A stretch of 60,000 nt of DNA from Owenia fusiformis. Taxonomy: Eukaryota > Annelida > Polychaeta > Sabellida > Oweniidae. Shown one piece after another: positions 1 through 11,604 of this stretch. Positions within the stretch are counted from its first letter, which is position 1; each line of letters starts with the position of its first letter. The translations under genes were made by a program, and so were the position numbers. Under the pieces are notes generated by a model, which did not search any database, was not told the DNA's origin, and worked only from the letters and a program-made list of their open reading frames with translations. The stretch lies in assembly GCA_903813345.2 (NCBI GenBank), contig CAIIXF020000005.1, positions 21,829,375 to 21,889,374 on the forward strand, given 5' to 3'.

Positions 1-60
1 AAGTTCAAAAAGGATTTAACATTCGATGACCGTCTCAAGGTAAAAAAATGTCTTTTTATG
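1..60 (+). repeat. Partial unit of the 'ttcaaggtca' repeat family
   Basis: The first 60 bases carry an 'aagttcaaa...gaccgtctcaagg' stretch. It matches the segment at about 3,975-4,075 and, less closely, the 440-bp units at 59,100-60,000. The left end is cut by the window edge. No coding potential is seen. Confidence 0.5.
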
Positions 61-130
61 CCCCCACCACATAGTGGGGGGCCATATTGTCGACCTAGGT
101 GCATCCGTCTGTCAGAAACACTGTCAGCAT
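58..130 (+). repeat. Hairpin terminus of a (GTCC)n repeat element
   Basis: Bases 61-80 form a short palindrome (CCCCCACCACATAGTGGGGG), followed by 'gccatattgtcgacc' and a degenerate gtccgtctgtc. The same hairpin plus 'ccatattg(t/c)cggcc' recurs at 840-859 and 2192-2211. This is therefore one end of a dispersed family, here without its long microsatellite or core array. Confidence 0.6.
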
Positions 131-224
131 ATATCAAAAAGACAATTGCTAAAAATGAATGGATACAGATAAAATACAAAAAGCCAAAAAATCAAATATT
201 AAAGATATGGTCAGAGTTCTAAGA

Positions 225-600
225 CTAATAAGGAAATGAGAAAAACAACAAGAACGAACAGAATCTAGATATCAGTCTCTGAAATGAGGGTAAACTATAG
301 AAGAAAAACAGCAACAAAAACAAACATTGATAAAGACAAAGGGGAAGGGGAGTGTTACCGGTGGAAAAAGCTTTAACCCACGGACTTGTAGTCACAAGTC
401 TGCAGACCCGACACCAAACAAGACCAAAGAAGAAAAGTAATAGGGAGACAGAAGACCAAAGAAAGAAGAAACTAAAGAAAACGAGAAAGTAACAACAACA
501 GAAAAAAGAAGAAGAAACTAAGAAGACAAAGAGTGAAAGGAAAAGACAAATAAAATTAGAATAAGAAGGAATCAACAGCAACAACAAATAGATTTTCAAG
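225..600. other. Purine-rich stretch, no gene
   Basis: About 375 bp in which the plus strand is strongly A/G-biased, with many gaa, aaga and aac runs. The minus strand stays open only because it is polypyrimidine and reads as a Phe/Leu/Ser-rich low-complexity string, so it is not called as a gene. A short non-repetitive island near 350-415 holds a small hairpin (gacttgt...acaagtc). It was considered as a tRNA and does not fold as one. Confidence 0.5.
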
Positions 601-835
601 CTGGACTGAATGATGATGACATGAACAACATATAAACAAGACGTCCGTCTGTCTGTCCGTACATCCAGCAGTTTTCTCCAAAACCGCTACAGATATCACC
701 TTCAAAGTTTCAGGGATAACTTATGAGTGCATATAGATGTACACTCGATACCTACTCCCTGTCTGTCATTTTGAAGTCAAATGCTAAAATCCTTGTTTGC
801 AAACTTTAAGAAAAACGGCTTCACAGTTGCTTTTT

Positions 836-960
836 ATGTCCCCACCACATAGTGTGGGGCCATATTGCCGGCCTTGGCACGTCCGTCTGTCCGTCCGTCC
901 GTCCGTCCGTCCGTCCGTCCGTCCGTCCGTCCGTCCGTCCGTCCGTCCGTCCGTCCATCT
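836..960 (+). repeat. Hairpin plus (CCGT)n microsatellite
   Basis: A 20-bp hairpin (840-859) is followed by about 20 bp of spacer and then a nearly perfect (gtcc)n tetranucleotide run from about 881 to 957. On the other strand this is (ACGG)n. It heads a repeat element whose body includes 'aaaaccgctacagatatcac' and runs into the tandem units below. The open frames crossing it (Val-Arg-Pro-Ser or Thr-Asp-Gly-Arg repeats) are microsatellite translations, not genes. Confidence 0.85.
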
Positions 961-1424
961 GTTCTCCAAAACCGCTACAGATATCACATTCAAATTTTCA
1001 GGGATAACTTATGAGTGCATACAGATGTGGATGAAAATTTTTAAATCGAAACGTACTTCCTGTCAGCCATTTTGAAGTCAAATGGTAAAATCCTTGTCTG
1101 CAAACTTTAAGAAAAACGGCTTCACAGTTGCTTTTAAAACTTTAACATCTTGTTCAGCTCACTTCATTCTAGATCTGATTAGGTTTTGAACCTGTTAGCT
1201 CAGTCATGGCAGCCATTTTGAATGTCTTAAGAAAAGTTAGCGTGCGATAATACTTTGTATCATATTGAATGGTGTTTTTGAGTTTTCATACTTTAACTAT
1301 TTAGTAGCTTTATAAATAATTTCAGATGTACTTTCTTGTAAAAGCCTATGTTATTGTTAACAGTAGTTAAATGTGATAATTTTGTAAAAAAAAATCAGCA
1401 AAAAGTCATATTCACTTTTTTATT

Positions 1425-1995
1425 GTCGGCCATTTTGGATTTTTCCGTCCTAAAATCTTGCCTGTAAAGTCTTGTCTACGCGTTTTTCAGGTGAACCATT
1501 TGGTAGATCAATTTCAAATTTTCAGGGATGATTCTTAGTGTGAAAATCTACATCTGATCATTTTTTGGCATTCTGTGTAAATGTCAAGGCAGCCATTTTG
1601 GATTTTCTGTCCTAAAATCTTGTCTGTAAAGTCTTGTCTACGCCTTTTCAGGTGAACCATTTGGTACCATTTTTTCAGGGATGATTCTTAGTATGAAAAT
1701 CTAGAAACAGATTAGTTTTTTGACATTCTGGGTAAATGTCAAGGCAGCCATTTTGGATTTTCCATCATAAAATCTTGTCTGTAAAGTCTTGTTTACATGT
1801 TTTCTGGTTAACTGTGTGACGGATCAATTTAAAATTTTCGGGGATGGTTCTTAGTTTGAAAATCTAGAACTGACTTAATTTTTGGCATTCTGGGTAATTT
1901 TTAAGGTGGCCATTTTGGATTTTCTGTCCTCAAATTGTGTTGGTAAAGTCTTGTCTACTCATTTTCTGGATAACCATTTGATGGGATCACCCATG
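1425..1995 (+). repeat. Tandem array of ~160-bp units (four copies)
   Basis: 'gccattttggattt' recurs at about 1429, 1592, 1747 and 1909, a spacing of about 160 bp. Each unit also has 'aaatcttgtctgtaaagtc', 'ttcagggatgattcttag' and 'ggcattctgggtaaatgt'. The copies are diverged. The same unit forms the arrays at 2640-3880 and, in a better-preserved subfamily, 16,290-17,255. Confidence 0.85.
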
Positions 1996-2187
1996 GGTCA
2001 TTTTGTACACATTTGTGTTCTTGTTTTATTTTCTGTCACCATGTGGGCCCAGTACCCACGGTACTAATTTTTAAACTTTAAAATCTTGTTCAGCTCACTT
2101 CATTCTACATCTGATTAGGTTTTGGACATGTTAGCTCAGTCATGTCAGCCATTTTGAATGTCTTAAGAAAAGTGATAATACTTTGTT

Positions 2188-2300
2188 ATGTCCCCACCAC
2201 ATAGTGTGAGGCCATATTGTCGGCCTAGGCGCGTCCGTCCGTCTGTCTGTTTGTCTGTCTGTCCGTCCGTACGTCCGGCAGTTTTCTCAGAAACCGCTAC
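2188..2300 (+). repeat. Second hairpin + (GTCC)n element head
   Basis: Hairpin at 2192-2211, then a degenerate gtccgtctgtctgtttgtctg run, then the 'aaaccgctacagatat' segment as at 965. It lies right after the first 160-bp array, so two members of the family sit nearly head to tail. Confidence 0.75.
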
Positions 2301-2639
2301 AGATATTTCCTTCAAATTTTCAGGGATAACTTGTAAGTGCTTCACAGTTGCTTTTAAAACTTTAATATCTTGTTCAGCTTACTTCATTCTACGTCTGATT
2401 AGGTTTTGGACCTGTTAGCTCAGTCCTGTCAGCCATTTTGAATGTCTTAAGAAAAGTTAATGTGCGATAATACTTTGTATCATATTGAATGGTGTTTTTG
2501 AGTTTTCATACTTTAACTATTTAGTAGCTCTATAAATAATTTGAGGTGTACTTTATTGTAAAAGCCTATGTTATTGTTATTGGTTATATGTGACAATTTT
2601 GTAAAAGGAAATCAGCAAAAACTCATAATCACTTTTTTA

Positions 2640-3885
2640 TTGTCGGCCATTTTAGATTTTTCCGTCCTAAAGTCTTGTCTGTAAAGTCTTGTCTATGCTT
2701 TTTCAGGTGAATCGTGTAATAGATCAATTTCAAATTTTCAGGGATGATTCTTAGTATGAAAATCTAGATGTGACTAGTTTTTGGGCGTTCTGGGTAAATG
2801 TCAAGGCAGCCATTTTGGATTTTTCGTCTTATAAATCTTGTCTGTAAAGTCTTGTGTACACATTTCAAGGTGAACCGTTTGGTAGATCAATTTCAAATTT
2901 TCAGGGATGATTCTTAGTATGAAAATCTAGATCTGATTAATTTTTTGGCATTCTTGATAAATGTCAAGGCAGCCATTTTGGATTTTCCATCTTAAAATCT
3001 TGCCTGTAAAGTCTTGTCCACGCGTTTTAACTGTTTGGTAGATCAATTTCAAAATTTTCAGGGATGATTCTTTGTATGAAAATCTAGATGTGATTAGTTT
3101 TTTGGCATTCTGGGTAAATGTCAAGGCAGCCATTTTGGATTTTTCATCCTAAAATCTTGTCTGTAAACTTTTGTCTATGCGTTTTCAGGTCAACCGTTTG
3201 GTAGATCAATTTCAAATTTTCAGGGATGATTCTTAGTTTGGAATTTTAGATCTGTTTAGTTTTTTGGCATTCTCGGTAAATGTCAAGGCAGCCATTTTGG
3301 ATTTTCCGTCCTAAAATCTTGTCTGTAAAGTCTTGTCTACGCGTTTTCAGGTGAACCATTTGGTAGATCAATTTCAAATTGTCAGGGATGATTCATGGAA
3401 ATCTAAAACAGATTAGTTTTTTGGCATTCTGGGTAAATGTCAAGGCAGCCATTTTGGATTTTCCATCCCAAAATCTTGTCTGTAAAGTCTTGTTTACATG
3501 TTTTCTGGTTAACTGTGTGACAGATCAATTAAAAATTTTCAGGAGTGGTTCTTAGTATTAAAATCTAGCCTAGATCTGACTAATTTTTTGGCATTCTAGG
3601 TAAATTTTAAGGTGGCCATTTTGGATTTTCTGTCCTCAAATTGTTTCTCAGCAAAGTCTTGTCTACTCATTTTCAGGATAACCATTTGACAAGTTCACCC
3701 ATTGGTGGTGACATTTTGTAAACATTTGTGTTCTTGTTTCAACTTGCTTCAAATTCACAAATTTAGTTATTTAGTTTATTGTGGGTAAATTTTAAGGTGG
3801 CCATTTTGGATTTTCTGTCCTCAAATTGTTTCTCAGCAAAGTCTTGTCTACTCATTTTCAGGATAACCATTTGACAGGATCACCC
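2640..3885 (+). repeat. Tandem array of ~160-bp units (about eight copies)
   Basis: 'gccattttggattt' or a close variant recurs at about 2646, 2808, 2971, 3130, 3291, 3447, 3615 and 3796, mostly 156-168 bp apart. The last two units change subfamily ('ctcaaattgtttctcagcaaag'). No coding capacity; short open frames here are chance. Confidence 0.85.
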
Positions 3886-4080
3886 ATTGGTGGGGACATT
3901 TTGTACACATTTATGTTCTTGTTTCACAACTTGCTTCAAATTGACAAATTTTGTTTCAAAATCATCTTTTATGTTCTCAGAAGTTCAAACCTGACTTTTG
4001 AATTGAGATTTCACCTTCAATGACCTTCTCAAGGTCAAAAAATGGTATTTTTGAACTTGCTTCAAATTTACCTTTTTTAG
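3886..4080 (+). repeat. Segment related to the 440-bp AGGTCA-rich family
   Basis: 'cttgcttcaaattgacaaattttgtttcaaaatcatc', the 'tgacttttgaattgagatttcacc' stretch and 'gaccttctcaaggtcaaa' parallel the units at 59,219 and 59,663. It is a diverged single unit with no gene. Confidence 0.5.
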
Positions 4081-4560
4081 TTCACATGTCGAGCTATTGG
4101 AATCTCTCACTTATCCGTCTGTCTGTCCATTTGTCTGTCTGTCAACAATTGGCCCGTTTAAAACCTCTGTCAATAGGATTCCCGTTTTAAGTTATTTTTG
4201 TTCAACATCAATATAGAAACCCCCCCCCCCTTGACTCCTGGTTCAAAAGCTTGCCTATTTTCAAAATGGCCGCCATTTTTGTCTTACGAAATTCACTTTT
4301 GGACCAATAGTGTCAATAGGATTCCTGTTTTAAGTTATTTTTGTTCAACATCAATACAAAAAACTCCCATATGACTCCTGGTTCAAAAGCTCGCCTATTT
4401 TCAAAATGGTCACCATTTTTGTCACGCGAAATTCACTTTTGGCCTTTCTCCTAGCTTTACAAATAATTTCAGAAAAAAAAGTTATATCAGTTTTTTTCAG
4501 CCATTTTACTTAACATTGATTTGTCCATCTGTCTCGCGAAATCCACTCTTGGATCATTTG
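4081..4560 (+). repeat. ~340-bp family repeat with degenerate (GTCC)n head
   Basis: A degenerate 'ttcacatgtcgagc' hairpin and 'gtccgtctgtctgtcc' are followed by 'ggattcccgttttaagttatttttgttcaacatc', 'gactcctggttcaaaagc', 'caaaatggccgccatttttg' and 'gaaattcacttttgg'. The same series is tandem at 18,587-19,700 and single at 14,440-14,935. A run of ten C lies near 4221. Confidence 0.75.
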
Positions 4561-5440
4561 CCTTAAACTCCGTGGCATTTTTCTTTATTCCTTTTTGTTT
4601 TGAATTTTTTACACCATAAACATTAACTAACTACTCAATATGCAACTTTTCACCACGTAGAATTTTAAAATATTAAGTTTGAAAATTCCATTTTTATAAT
4701 GGAGCTCAATGGGAAAAATGACATAATTTGGTTATTTTTCAAATGTAGCGGTGCGATTTTCTTGAAATTGACAGATATAATAAATATTGGTAAGACGAAA
4801 TGTTTGATGAAAAATGAAGAAAATTCACCATCCTGGTTACGCAAAATATAGAAAAACATGAAATAATCATAAAAACCTGTAAAATAGATTGAAGGGGGTG
4901 ATATTCATTTTGATGTGCCTTTCACTACTACATGGTAACCATAGTTTTGGTAATTGTTTACTAATTTTAAAAGCATATCTTCCAGCATGTGTATCAAGCG
5001 GAAGTAATACAATAAGTGAGTTATCATTAATTGGAATGGTATTATTATATTCCTTAGCAATGATGACAAAACGGTAAAATCAATCATATCACATACTTGT
5101 TCTTACCATCAAATCGATCTGTTATAATGCATATTAAACAATATAGCAGTAGATCTTCAAATTCAAGAATTGAGCTAAATTGTAAGATAATAGATAAATT
5201 GCTAATCTCTCTGTATAATCCCTTTCTCTGAATCATACTAAATTATAATATTTCGGTATGCTTATTTTAGCTGCTGTAGTTTAGGTCACTTGATGAGATA
5301 TTCAGTAACATGCTGTCACCAGAGACAAAACTTGACACTAAATAATCACTCGAAATAAACGATATGAATTCTTCATATTTTTTTCTTTTGAATACATCTA
5401 TTTTTGAAAATTAGCATTCAAAGCTTTTCAATGCAATCAT
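4561..5440. other. No recognisable gene or repeat
   Basis: AT-rich sequence of about 880 bp. Open frames are 60-65 codons at most, overlap on opposite strands and match nothing recognised. No repeat structure was found by eye. Confidence 0.5.
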
Positions 5441-8282
5441 GCACTGTGCAAAATGTGCGGTATCTCTCATTTTATTTCAAGAGATTTGGACAAATAGTTT
5501 GTATATATCTATAGAATCCCCCAAAATATAGTTAGATATGATATCTCTGATACGGACAAATTTGCGTATCGAACCAGTTCTACTTAACTATTTGATGGTA
5601 TGCCACAGAATAGGTCCCATATTATACCCGTGGTAATCAGGAGATTTGCTAACTATATTATACATCTTTTATCTATACACTCTTAAAACACTGACTATAC
5701 TTAACTATTCTTACAATATCGGACATGAAGAACAAGAGATATGGTGCCTATTCTGTGCTAAAAACAGCAGATATCAGCTTATTTCAGGAGATACTCTCAT
5801 ATCAGACTTCCCAAAACAGGAGATACGGTAACGTCATCAAGTCTCATTATTTGCAACGCTAATTAGGTAACATCACTTATCTGGCTTATTAACAATTACT
5901 CCGGTAGATAAGTCATTAAATAGACAAATAGGGAAAATCTAAACCATATTCTTTATCTCTTGTTTATCAATAAAGTTTAATGTTAATAAAATAAAGCACT
6001 TAGGTTTTAACTAATGTACGGCATTCTTCGGTACATACTGTACTGTTAATAATAATTTATTATGCAATAATTAATCCGTATGTTAGGGTTAATAGATTAA
6101 TCTCTACAGCTGATGGCTCTTAATTCCACAAAAATAATTTGCAAAATAAGTTTTTTCATATATATTTGATTGTATAATGCCCAGATGCCCCTCATGTTAT
6201 GATTAACATTGTGTTAAATTTTTGATTCAATCAATTAAATCATTGTAAAGTTAATTTTTGGAATTTTTAATTGATTGGTTTTCCTCACATTTTTATTCCA
6301 TTGTTTCTCTGTCACATTAAGTTTATAGCAAACAATATTTAAATCCCCCTCTAACAAAGGTACAGACAACCATTCACTTTGCCAACCAAAACAGCAGTCA
6401 TGACAAAGAACTGCTCAATGTTCAGTAAACACATTATGCATTTTATACAGACCCGTACCTAAGGACCCCCCTCCCTGTGGCCAACAATTCTTTCAAAATC
6501 ATGTAGTTTTCACCATTCACATACATGTATTGACATTCCAGAGCAATATAATAAGTCAAACTTTAATCCCTAATTATTCAATTTCTATGATTTGAGTTTT
6601 GTTCACACTGATAGATAATCTGTTTGTTACAGTTAATGGATTAATTTCCACAGCCAATGGTTCTAATTTCAACCGAAAAAATAATTTGCAAATTAAGTTT
6701 TTCATAATTATTTGATTGTATAATGTCCCTTATGTTATGATTAACATTGTGTTAAAATTTGGATTTAATTGATTGACTCAACGGAAAGTTAATTTTTAAT
6801 CAATGGGTTTCCTCACATTTTTACTCCATTGGGTTTCCTTACAATTTTAGTCAATTGTTTCTCTCAAAATCCTACATAGTTTTACCAATCTGAGCACTGA
6901 AAATTATCAATTGTGACCAGTGGGTATGTTTTGAAACTTGATCCTCTGGGCTAAAACTTATTACGAGCCTGTAATATATTGGATGTATTGCTACGATTTC
7001 TTCTGACAAATCTCTGATAATAAATTAGGAAACATGCATTAAGTTTGCATGATACAAGTGATGTTAAGCCATGCTAAAACAAAATTAAAACTTGAATTCT
7101 CTCACATTTTGCAATTTATTTTTTTCTGTTATCAATATAATATCTGAGATATAAACCAGGGATATAAACAACAGATTAGTCCATGATGTATATTAATACA
7201 TTTGTTTCTACTACAATTGGACCATTTCTTTTTATTACAGCTAGTTTTATTAACCTTCCTTTGTTTTCCATTTCCAAATATATATATTCAAAAGGTGCGA
7301 GATTCGGTATGTTTAGTCGTTTGATAATGAAAATAAAGAAGCGGGTACATTTTCCATTAATTCCTACATGTAATGTTTCATCTGACAAAGCGATGATTAC
7401 ACTTTGAACAAACAAATTGGAGCATGGTAGAACAAACTAATGCAAATAACATATTGACATACAGTATGTCAGAGCAATATGATAAGTAAAACTTTAATCC
7501 CCAATTATTCAATTTCTTTAATATGAGTAATATGAGTTTCGTTAACACTGATAACTAATCCATTTGTTAGTGGTAATGGATTAATTTCCTACAGCCAACA
7601 GTTCTAAGTTCCACAAAAATAATTTGAAAACTAAGTTTTTCATAATTATTTGATTGCATAATGTCCCTAATGTAATGATTAACATTGTGTTAAAATTTGG
7701 ATTTAATTGATTGACTCAACGGAAAGCTATTTTTTAATCAATGGGTTTCCTGACATTTTTACTCCATTGTTTCTCTGCCACATTAAGTTTATAACAAACA
7801 ACATTTAAGGCCCCCTCTTACACAGGCACAAACAACCACCTGTATTCACTTTGCAAACCACAAAAATAGTCTTGACACAGAACTGCTCAAATACCTCACC
7901 TCAAATACATTACGCATTTTAAACAGGCCCGTACCTATCTATGGAATTTTTTCTGCATCTTTATTCGATTTTCACACTTTTGTATTTGATTACAACCATT
8001 CGATATTCCACTCTATTAAAATGATTCGAAACACGTAATAAATTTGTTTGTTTTTACACATTTATATTTGATTTATGTACCTATATATGCGGTAAATGCA
8101 CTTGTATATGCGGTTTATGTTATTCAGTGTTTGGTAAAATATCACATATTTAAGTCCATGTACACACACGAACAAAGACAGTTGACACATATATTTAGAA
8201 CACGCATCAAATACAAATACACTTTAGAACCAAGCAATGTTCATTTACCGAACAAACATAGAGTACAAAATAGCACGGACAT

Positions 8283-8706
8283 ATAGTGACTTACCCCACA
8301 TAATTAATGACATGTTTCACATAAAATTATGTGGGGTAGGTCACGTGACTTACCCCACATAAATGACACATGCTGCATGTAGTATAAAACCATTCGGTAA
8401 ATCACGTGACCAGTGACGTAGAAATTTCAAAATGGATGAAACAAGCGAGGAAAAAGAATTTGAATACGATTCATATTCACAATTCAGAGAGGAAATTGAG
8501 AAGTTATTAGATCATTACAACAGGCATGAGGCTACATAAACGATCCTTTCTTAATAGAAGATACGTTTTCACGATTGGAGAATCACACCAGAGCTCTTTG
8601 AATATATAGATGGCGCAAGTCACATGGTCGAAGTCACGTGACTTACCCCACATCAAAACAGTGAACAATGGTTAATATAAAATCATTCGGTAAGTCACGT
8701 GACGTA
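8283..8706 (+). repeat. Paired ~72-bp direct repeats with CACGTG palindromes
   Basis: Two ~72-bp blocks, 8342-8412 and 8635-8706, share 'cacgtgacttaccccacat', 'tataaaa(c/t)cattcggtaa' and a closing 'tcacgtgac'. An inverted partial copy ('atgtggggtaggtcacgtgac') precedes the first and forms a hairpin with 8286-8310. Each block holds a TATA-like tataaaa and ends in a CACGTG E-box palindrome; 'gtgacgta' follows the first. Read as a short repeat pair flanking a mini-ORF; a TRIM-like or promoter duplication is possible. Confidence 0.55.
8432..8539 (+). CDS. Small ORF, 35 residues, unknown
   Basis: ATG at 8432 follows a tataaaa box by about 50 bp and a CACGTG/TGACGTA cluster by about 25 bp. The frame encodes a very acidic 35-residue peptide starting MDETSEEKEFEYDSY and rich in Glu/Asp, closed by TAA. 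It lies between two direct repeats, so it may be the first exon or relic of an element-encoded protein. No domain is recognised. Its length alone is within chance, and the promoter-like context is the only support. Confidence 0.2.
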   Translation: MDETSEEKEFEYDSYSQFREEIEKLLDHYNRHEAT

Positions 8707-9800
8707 CCCCACAAATGAATATGTTTAGCACAAATGAATATGTTTACCCAATACGAATGGTACTTGGCATTGCACATATTTAAAATACACTTTTGAAGCA
8801 TCTTACATATTTGTTGTGTAAGACAGTCAATTATATGTGGGATTGTAGTTACCATTTGTTGTAACTGGTTTTGTTTATGTTCGGTTTAACTTACTCCGTG
8901 GGGTAAAAACCGAAGATATTAATGTTACGAATATTGATGCAATAAATACACTATACCTATCAAGTAACGATTCCCTCACCTTGGCCAACAATGCTTTCAA
9001 AATCATGTAGATTTTCACCATTCACATACAATGTACATGTATTGATGTCAGAGCAATAGAAGTAATACTTTAATCCCTAAGTTATTTTCAATTTCTATGA
9101 AATGAGTTTTGTTCACTGATAACTAATCCGTTTGTTAGAGTTAATGGATTAATATCTAGAGACGATTGTTTTAATTTCCACAGAAAGTAATAATTTGCAA
9201 ATTAAGTTTTTCATATTTATTTGATTGTATATGATTAACATTGTGTTAAAATTTGGATTGGATCGATTAACTCATTAGAAAGTTAATTTTTTGATTTTTA
9301 ATTGATGACTTTTCTTAACTTTCTTTAACTTTAACTTTAAATATAACTAAATAATGTGTATAAAGTGAATCTATCAGTTTTATTTTGTTTGTTTAATTAC
9401 TTAACGCTGACAGTGCATTGTCAATCATTAATAAGCCAGATAAGTTAAAGAAATAAGAAACGATGACGTCATTTCATATAGTTAGCCTCCTGTTTTTAGA
9501 GCTCTGATTTAATAGTATATCCTGAAATAGGCCAGAAGAAGCTGTTTTCCATAGAATTGGCGGGTATGTCTCGTTCTATTGGTCCAATAGAGTGGTAAGC
9601 AAACTATTTGTTAGCCTAGATATATAACGCAGCCTATATTAGCTCATATTTCGTAGAGTTGAAAATAGTACTAACTATACTAGTTGTCCGCCAAATCTCT
9701 TGGTATAGGTTGTGTCTCTACAACACAGGAGATACGGGAGATATTTCACACTATGACAGTTGATATTAGAGCATAGATAACAGGAGATTCTATTACTATA

Positions 9801-10340
9801 TAGCCCTTTTGGCACAGTGATGAATTTAGTGATCTGACCCTTAAAAAACTTTTCAGGGGGAATATGTAGTTTGCCCACCTGTAGCCCTTAGGTGTATCAT
9901 CTTTTTTTTAGCCATATTTTGCTAGGCCTGCTGGAATCCCTATTTCAGTGTACAAGTTTAGCATTGTTTTCCCATTGATCATTTGAGTTCTCATGTCAAT
10001 AAATGGATCGAAAAATGATAGAGTAGTTTATTTTATTGTAAAAATTAAAAATAAAAGTTTTGGTCAGGAAAGGAACAGGTGAAATCCTTGGGATATATAT
10101 TATTATTATTATGAGCTTTATTATACTTGTATCCCACATTTGGGCAAAGTGTACAGCTTAAACAGAAAAAATGAAAAAGCTCAACTAATTATCTATATAT
10201 TATATTAACTAATCAAAGGGTGCTTGATCATTGCAAGATTTTATTGGATGCATTTGTTTTTTCTCTCTCAATAAAAATATTAGATATATATTTTGCTAGT
10301 ATATTTAATATTATTCCCTCTGAATTAAATAGAAACATTA
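9801..10340. other. No gene; possible LINE 3' tail
   Basis: AT-rich. A (tat/att)n run followed by 'gagctttattatacttg' at about 10,096-10,130 resembles the A-rich 3' tails of the LINE copies in this window read on the opposite strand. No coding remains accompany it. Confidence 0.3.
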
Positions 10341-11355
10341 ATTATCCCACCGAACGAAGTTCGAGGGGGATATAGAAAAGCCGTCCGTCCGTCCGTTCGT
10401 TCGTCCGTCCGTCCGTTCGTGTGTCCAGGCAATAACTCAAATACCGGTAGACAGATTTCATTCAAATTTTATAGGCTTATGCCTTATGGGTGTAGGACCT
10501 CTGCTCCAGAAGGAATTTTCAATATGGCCGCTTAATTCAAAATGGTGGCCATTTTTTGGAAAAAATATAATCTTTAATAACTCAAATACTAGTGGATGGA
10601 TTTGGTTCAAATTTTATAAGCTGTTGCCTGGGTACAAAGGAGCCTTGCTCAGGAAGACATTTTCAAGATGGCCACCAAATTTTAAAATGGTGGCCATTTT
10701 TCGTAAAAAAAAGTTATCTTTGATAACTCAAATGCCATTGAATGGATTTGGTTCAAATTGTACATGCTAATGCCTAGGGACATAGGAGCTCTGCTTGAGA
10801 AAGGATTTTCAAGATGGCAACTAAATTTCAAAATGGCGGCCATTTTTGGTAAAAAAACATTTTCTTTGATAACTCAAATACCATTCAATGGATTTGGTTC
10901 AAATTTTACTTGATGATGCCTAGGGACATAGGAGCTCTGCTCGAGAAGGGATTTTCAAGGTGGTAGCTAAATTTCAAAATGGCCGCCATTTTTCATAAAA
11001 GAACGTATCCTTTGATAACTCAAATACCAGTTGATGGATTTGGTTCAAATTCTATATGCTGATGCCTAGGGACAATGAAGTTCTGCTCAAGAAGACGTTT
11101 TCAAGATGGCCACTAAATTTCAAAATGGCCACCATTTTTGGTAAAAAACTTAATCAATGATAACTCAAATACCAGTGGATGGATTCGGTTCCAATTTTAT
11201 ATGCTGATGTTTAGGGAAAAAGGAGATCTGCTTCAGAAGAAATTTCAAAGGCGTTATCTGAATTTCAAAATGGCTGCCATTTTTCATAAAAAGGTAATCT
11301 TTGATAACTCAAATACCATTGGACTGATTTCTTCAAATTTTAAATACTGATGCCT
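10341..11355 (+). repeat. Hairpin + (GTCC)n + seven ~145-bp tandem units
   Basis: It opens with a hairpin (cgaacgaagttcg, 10,351-10,363, inside tcccac...ggggga) and gtccgtccgtccgttcg (10,382-10,425). 'ataactcaaat' then recurs at about 10,432, 10,577, 10,722, 10,867, 11,013, 11,159 and 11,302, a period of 143-146 bp. Each unit has 'atggatttggttcaaattt', 'ctgatgcctagggac', 'attttcaagatggc' and a near-palindromic 'aaaatgg(c/t)(g/c)gccattttt'. Short open frames in it are chance. Confidence 0.9.
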
Positions 11356-11604
11356 AGAGATTTTTTATATAGTATAAACTTTATTGAAGTAAAGTAAATA
11401 CATTTTTGGCCACCAATCGCCATATTGGCATTATAGGTTGGCCATCACTTACATTGTAAAAAATTAAGTATAGTATCTAGCTGTTTGAGGACGACTGTGC
11501 ATCGAAGGGTATCCCAGGGAACAGAGGGGTTTGTGCCTAGTAGATGTGTAGAAAACAAGATAAATACATTAAGAGTTCTCCAGGGCTTAGATGAGGCCTC
11601 TTTG

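Larger units (their letters stand above)
6040..9310 (+). repeat. Four diverged copies of a ~270-330-bp AT-rich repeat
   Basis: Copies lie at about 6040-6310, 6540-6870, 7465-7790 and 9050-9310. Each contains 'taatggattaat', 'ttccaca', 'ataatttgcaaa', 'aagttttttcat', 'tatttgattgtataatg', 'gattaacattgtgttaaa' and 'aaagttaatttttg'. The first and third are followed by a second shared block (about 6340-6460 and 7799-7937, 'gaactgctcaa...acccgtacct'), so a larger unit was duplicated. No gene seen. Confidence 0.7.
5480..9800. mobile_element. Possible large transposon with long diverged inverted repeats
   Basis: Sequence from about 5480-5960 reappears, reverse-complemented, at about 9400-9720. Shared blocks in matching order are 'caagagatttgg', 'tatttcaggaga/atatact', 'aaaacaggag', 'acgtcatc' and 'acttatctggcttattaa'. 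The arms are clearly homologous but diverged and gapped, so exact ends and a target duplication cannot be read. The interior holds duplicated AT-rich blocks (6040-9310), a short 36-codon frame and a pair of 72-bp direct repeats, but no transposase. Superfamily unknown; the alternative is an inverted duplication of ordinary repeats. Confidence 0.45.

Noticed and set aside
350-415. Possible tRNA
   Set aside because: There is a short hairpin, but loop size and the missing acceptor and T-arm pairing do not fit a tRNA.
225-599. 124-codon minus-strand frame that looks like a membrane protein
   Set aside because: Its Phe/Leu/Ser/Val content follows directly from a polypyrimidine strand; no motif and no conserved context.
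797-1075. Frames with Val-Arg-Pro-Ser or Thr-Asp-Gly-Arg repeats
   Set aside because: Translation of the (GTCC)n microsatellite; they exist on both strands and in several copies.
7176-7415. Overlapping 74- and 79-codon frames on both strands
   Set aside because: Mutually overlapping, AT-rich and without recognisable motif; likely chance.
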